Positions 5,765 through 6,709 of a DNA stretch of 6,709 bases are shown here, one piece after another. A program made the position numbers and the translations under genes. The stretch is from Pseudomonadota bacterium (lineage in GTDB: Bacteria; Desulfobacterota; Desulfovibrionia; Desulfovibrionales; Desulfovibrionaceae). The stretch spans positions 1-6,709 of the forward strand of contig JAHJKV010000358.1 of NCBI GenBank assembly GCA_018822065.1. The letters run 5' to 3'. The notes under the pieces were generated by a model. It did no database searches, was not told the DNA's origin, and saw only the letters and a list, made by a program, of their open reading frames with translations. Every line of letters starts with the position of its first letter. Within the stretch, counting starts at the first letter, position 1.

Positions 5765-6709
5765 TTAAACGCCGCCGACCGCAGCAGAATTCATACGCCC
5801 CATCTGGAAGAGCAAGGTATAGGCCGCAATATTGTAATCGATCTCCGCACCGACCTTGGCACTGATAGCGCTGATGTAATCTCTTTCACCAACCAGGATG
5901 TCGAGCAGACCGACTTCGGCCCCCATTGCTTTCTTTTTCTTGACCAATGCCAGAAATTCCCAGGTGATATTGGCCTGGTTTTCATAGAGTTCCATGTTCT
6001 TCTTGAGCGTGGTCAGGTCAAGCCAGGAATTGCGGACGTTTTCTTCCACGGTCCGTTGGCGATCGAGCACGGACTTTCTGGCCGAAGTAAGATCGGCACG
6101 AGCGGACTTGGAAGCATCAGTGTCAGCCCAACCGTTAAAAATATTGTAGGAGACCTGCAAAGATCCCTTGGTCTCGTACCGGACCCCTTGGGCTCCCTGG
6201 TCCTGTTCTTTGCGGTAATACTCACCAACCAAATCGATGGCGGGGTAGAAATTGGCGTCAATGGCCTCCACCTGACCAGAATTGCGTTCCACGTTATGCA
6301 TCAACTCGGCGAGGTAGGGGTTTTCAGCAGTGGAAACGGCAATGCATTCGTCCAGGGTTCCGGGAATCAGTTCCAGAGGCATTTTTGGCATTACCAACTT
6401 GTCAACCTGGTCGGAAGCCAAGGTCAGGCCAAACACTGCACGGAAATTATTGAGAGCAGCATCCAAGGATCGTTCGGTGTTGACTAAGGTAGCCTGCGCA
6501 CCTGCAAGCTGTGCCTTGACCTGAAGCTCTTCATAGGAGAGTCCGGCACCTCGTTCCACCAGGGCCTCTTGCATACCGGACAGTCGCTTGATATTTTCTT
6601 CGCTTCGCGTGGCATACTTGACCATCTCGCGTCCGCGGATGACCGAAAGATACGCCCGGACGCCCTGGGTCATGAGATCCTGTCGAGTCTGCTCAAGCCG
6701 CGCCTTGGA
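5765..6709 (-). CDS. TolC-family outer-membrane efflux/secretion protein, 5' end missing
   Basis: The frame is open from the right edge (6709) to TAA at 5765-5767, giving 314 visible residues. The internal Met at 6673 is not taken as the start, because the 12 codons upstream (ending QTRQDL) continue the same helical pattern; the true start, signal peptide and first strand lie beyond the window. Visible parts fit an outer-membrane efflux protein repeat: a long helix (ALVERGAGLSYEELQVKAQL), LNNFRAVFG, then a second repeat with NFYPAIDLVGEYYRKEQ, the beta-strand entry SYNIFNGWAD that matches the TolC LFxGG position, and long helices to the end. This is the channel through which the ABC-HlyD pair exports its cargo. 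First visible gene of the operon, 26 bp ahead of the ABC gene. Confidence 0.9.
   Translation of the reverse strand, partial: SKARLEQTRQDLMTQGVRAYLSVIRGREMVKYATRSEENIKRLSGMQEALVERGAGLSYEELQVKAQLAGAQATLVNTERSLDAALNNFRAVFGLTLASDQVDKLVMPKMPLELIPGTLDECIAVSTAENPYLAELMHNVERNSGQVEAIDANFYPAIDLVGEYYRKEQDQGAQGVRYETKGSLQVSYNIFNGWADTDASKSARADLTSARKSVLDRQRTVEENVRNSWLDLTTLKKNMELYENQANITWEFLALVKKKKAMGAEVGLLDILVGERDYISAISAKVGAEIDYNIAAYTLLFQMGRMNSAAVGGV

Noticed and set aside
6056..6487. A 143-residue plus-strand frame opposite the TolC-family gene
   Set aside because: The opposite frame is a clear outer-membrane efflux protein; the plus frame shows no family motif.

Overview
The window looks like a bacterial chromosome segment of moderately high GC. 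The organism is probably a Gram-negative proteobacterium of the Desulfovibrio type (Desulfobacterota). That placement is an inference from the overall look of the proteins, notably the cysteine-cluster protein at the left edge and the style of the type I secretion genes; no rRNA or other marker gene is present to confirm it.

Layout. The left edge (1-231, + strand) holds the 3' end of a small cysteine-rich protein. It converges, with only 2 bp between stop codons, on a FUSC-type inner-membrane protein gene (234-1277, - strand). Everything else is also on the - strand and reads from right to left: a TolC-family outer-membrane protein (5765 to beyond 6709, 5' end cut by the window), a PrtD-like type I secretion ABC transporter (4056-5738), an HlyD-family adaptor (2614-4059), a class I glutamine-amidotransferase/peptidase C26-like protein (1978-2601), and a small APS-kinase-like P-loop protein (1358-1882). 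A perfect 15-bp inverted repeat followed by T5 (1292-1337) closes this run and separates it from the FUSC gene.

How the genes work together. TolC, ABC and HlyD form a complete type I secretion channel, coupled by tight spacing (26 bp, a 4-bp ATGA overlap, then 12 bp to the next gene). No secreted substrate is visible, so it is presumably encoded outside the window. The two downstream genes belong to the same pair of families as the Campylobacter capsule phosphoramidate enzymes Cj1417 (amidotransferase-fold hydrolase) and Cj1415 (APS-kinase-fold kinase), but both have lost hallmark catalytic residues here. The amidotransferase has Asn for the nucleophilic Cys and Ser for the catalytic His. The kinase has a Glu inside the P-loop and lacks the usual substrate motifs. 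The ABC transporter also has a non-canonical signature (LPLGV for LSGGQ) and Gln in place of the H-loop His. A secretion operon with an unusual ATPase and two apparent pseudoenzymes is the most interesting aspect of the window.

There is no gene-free stretch above 300 bases. I see no tRNA, rRNA, CRISPR array, insertion sequence or phage signal.
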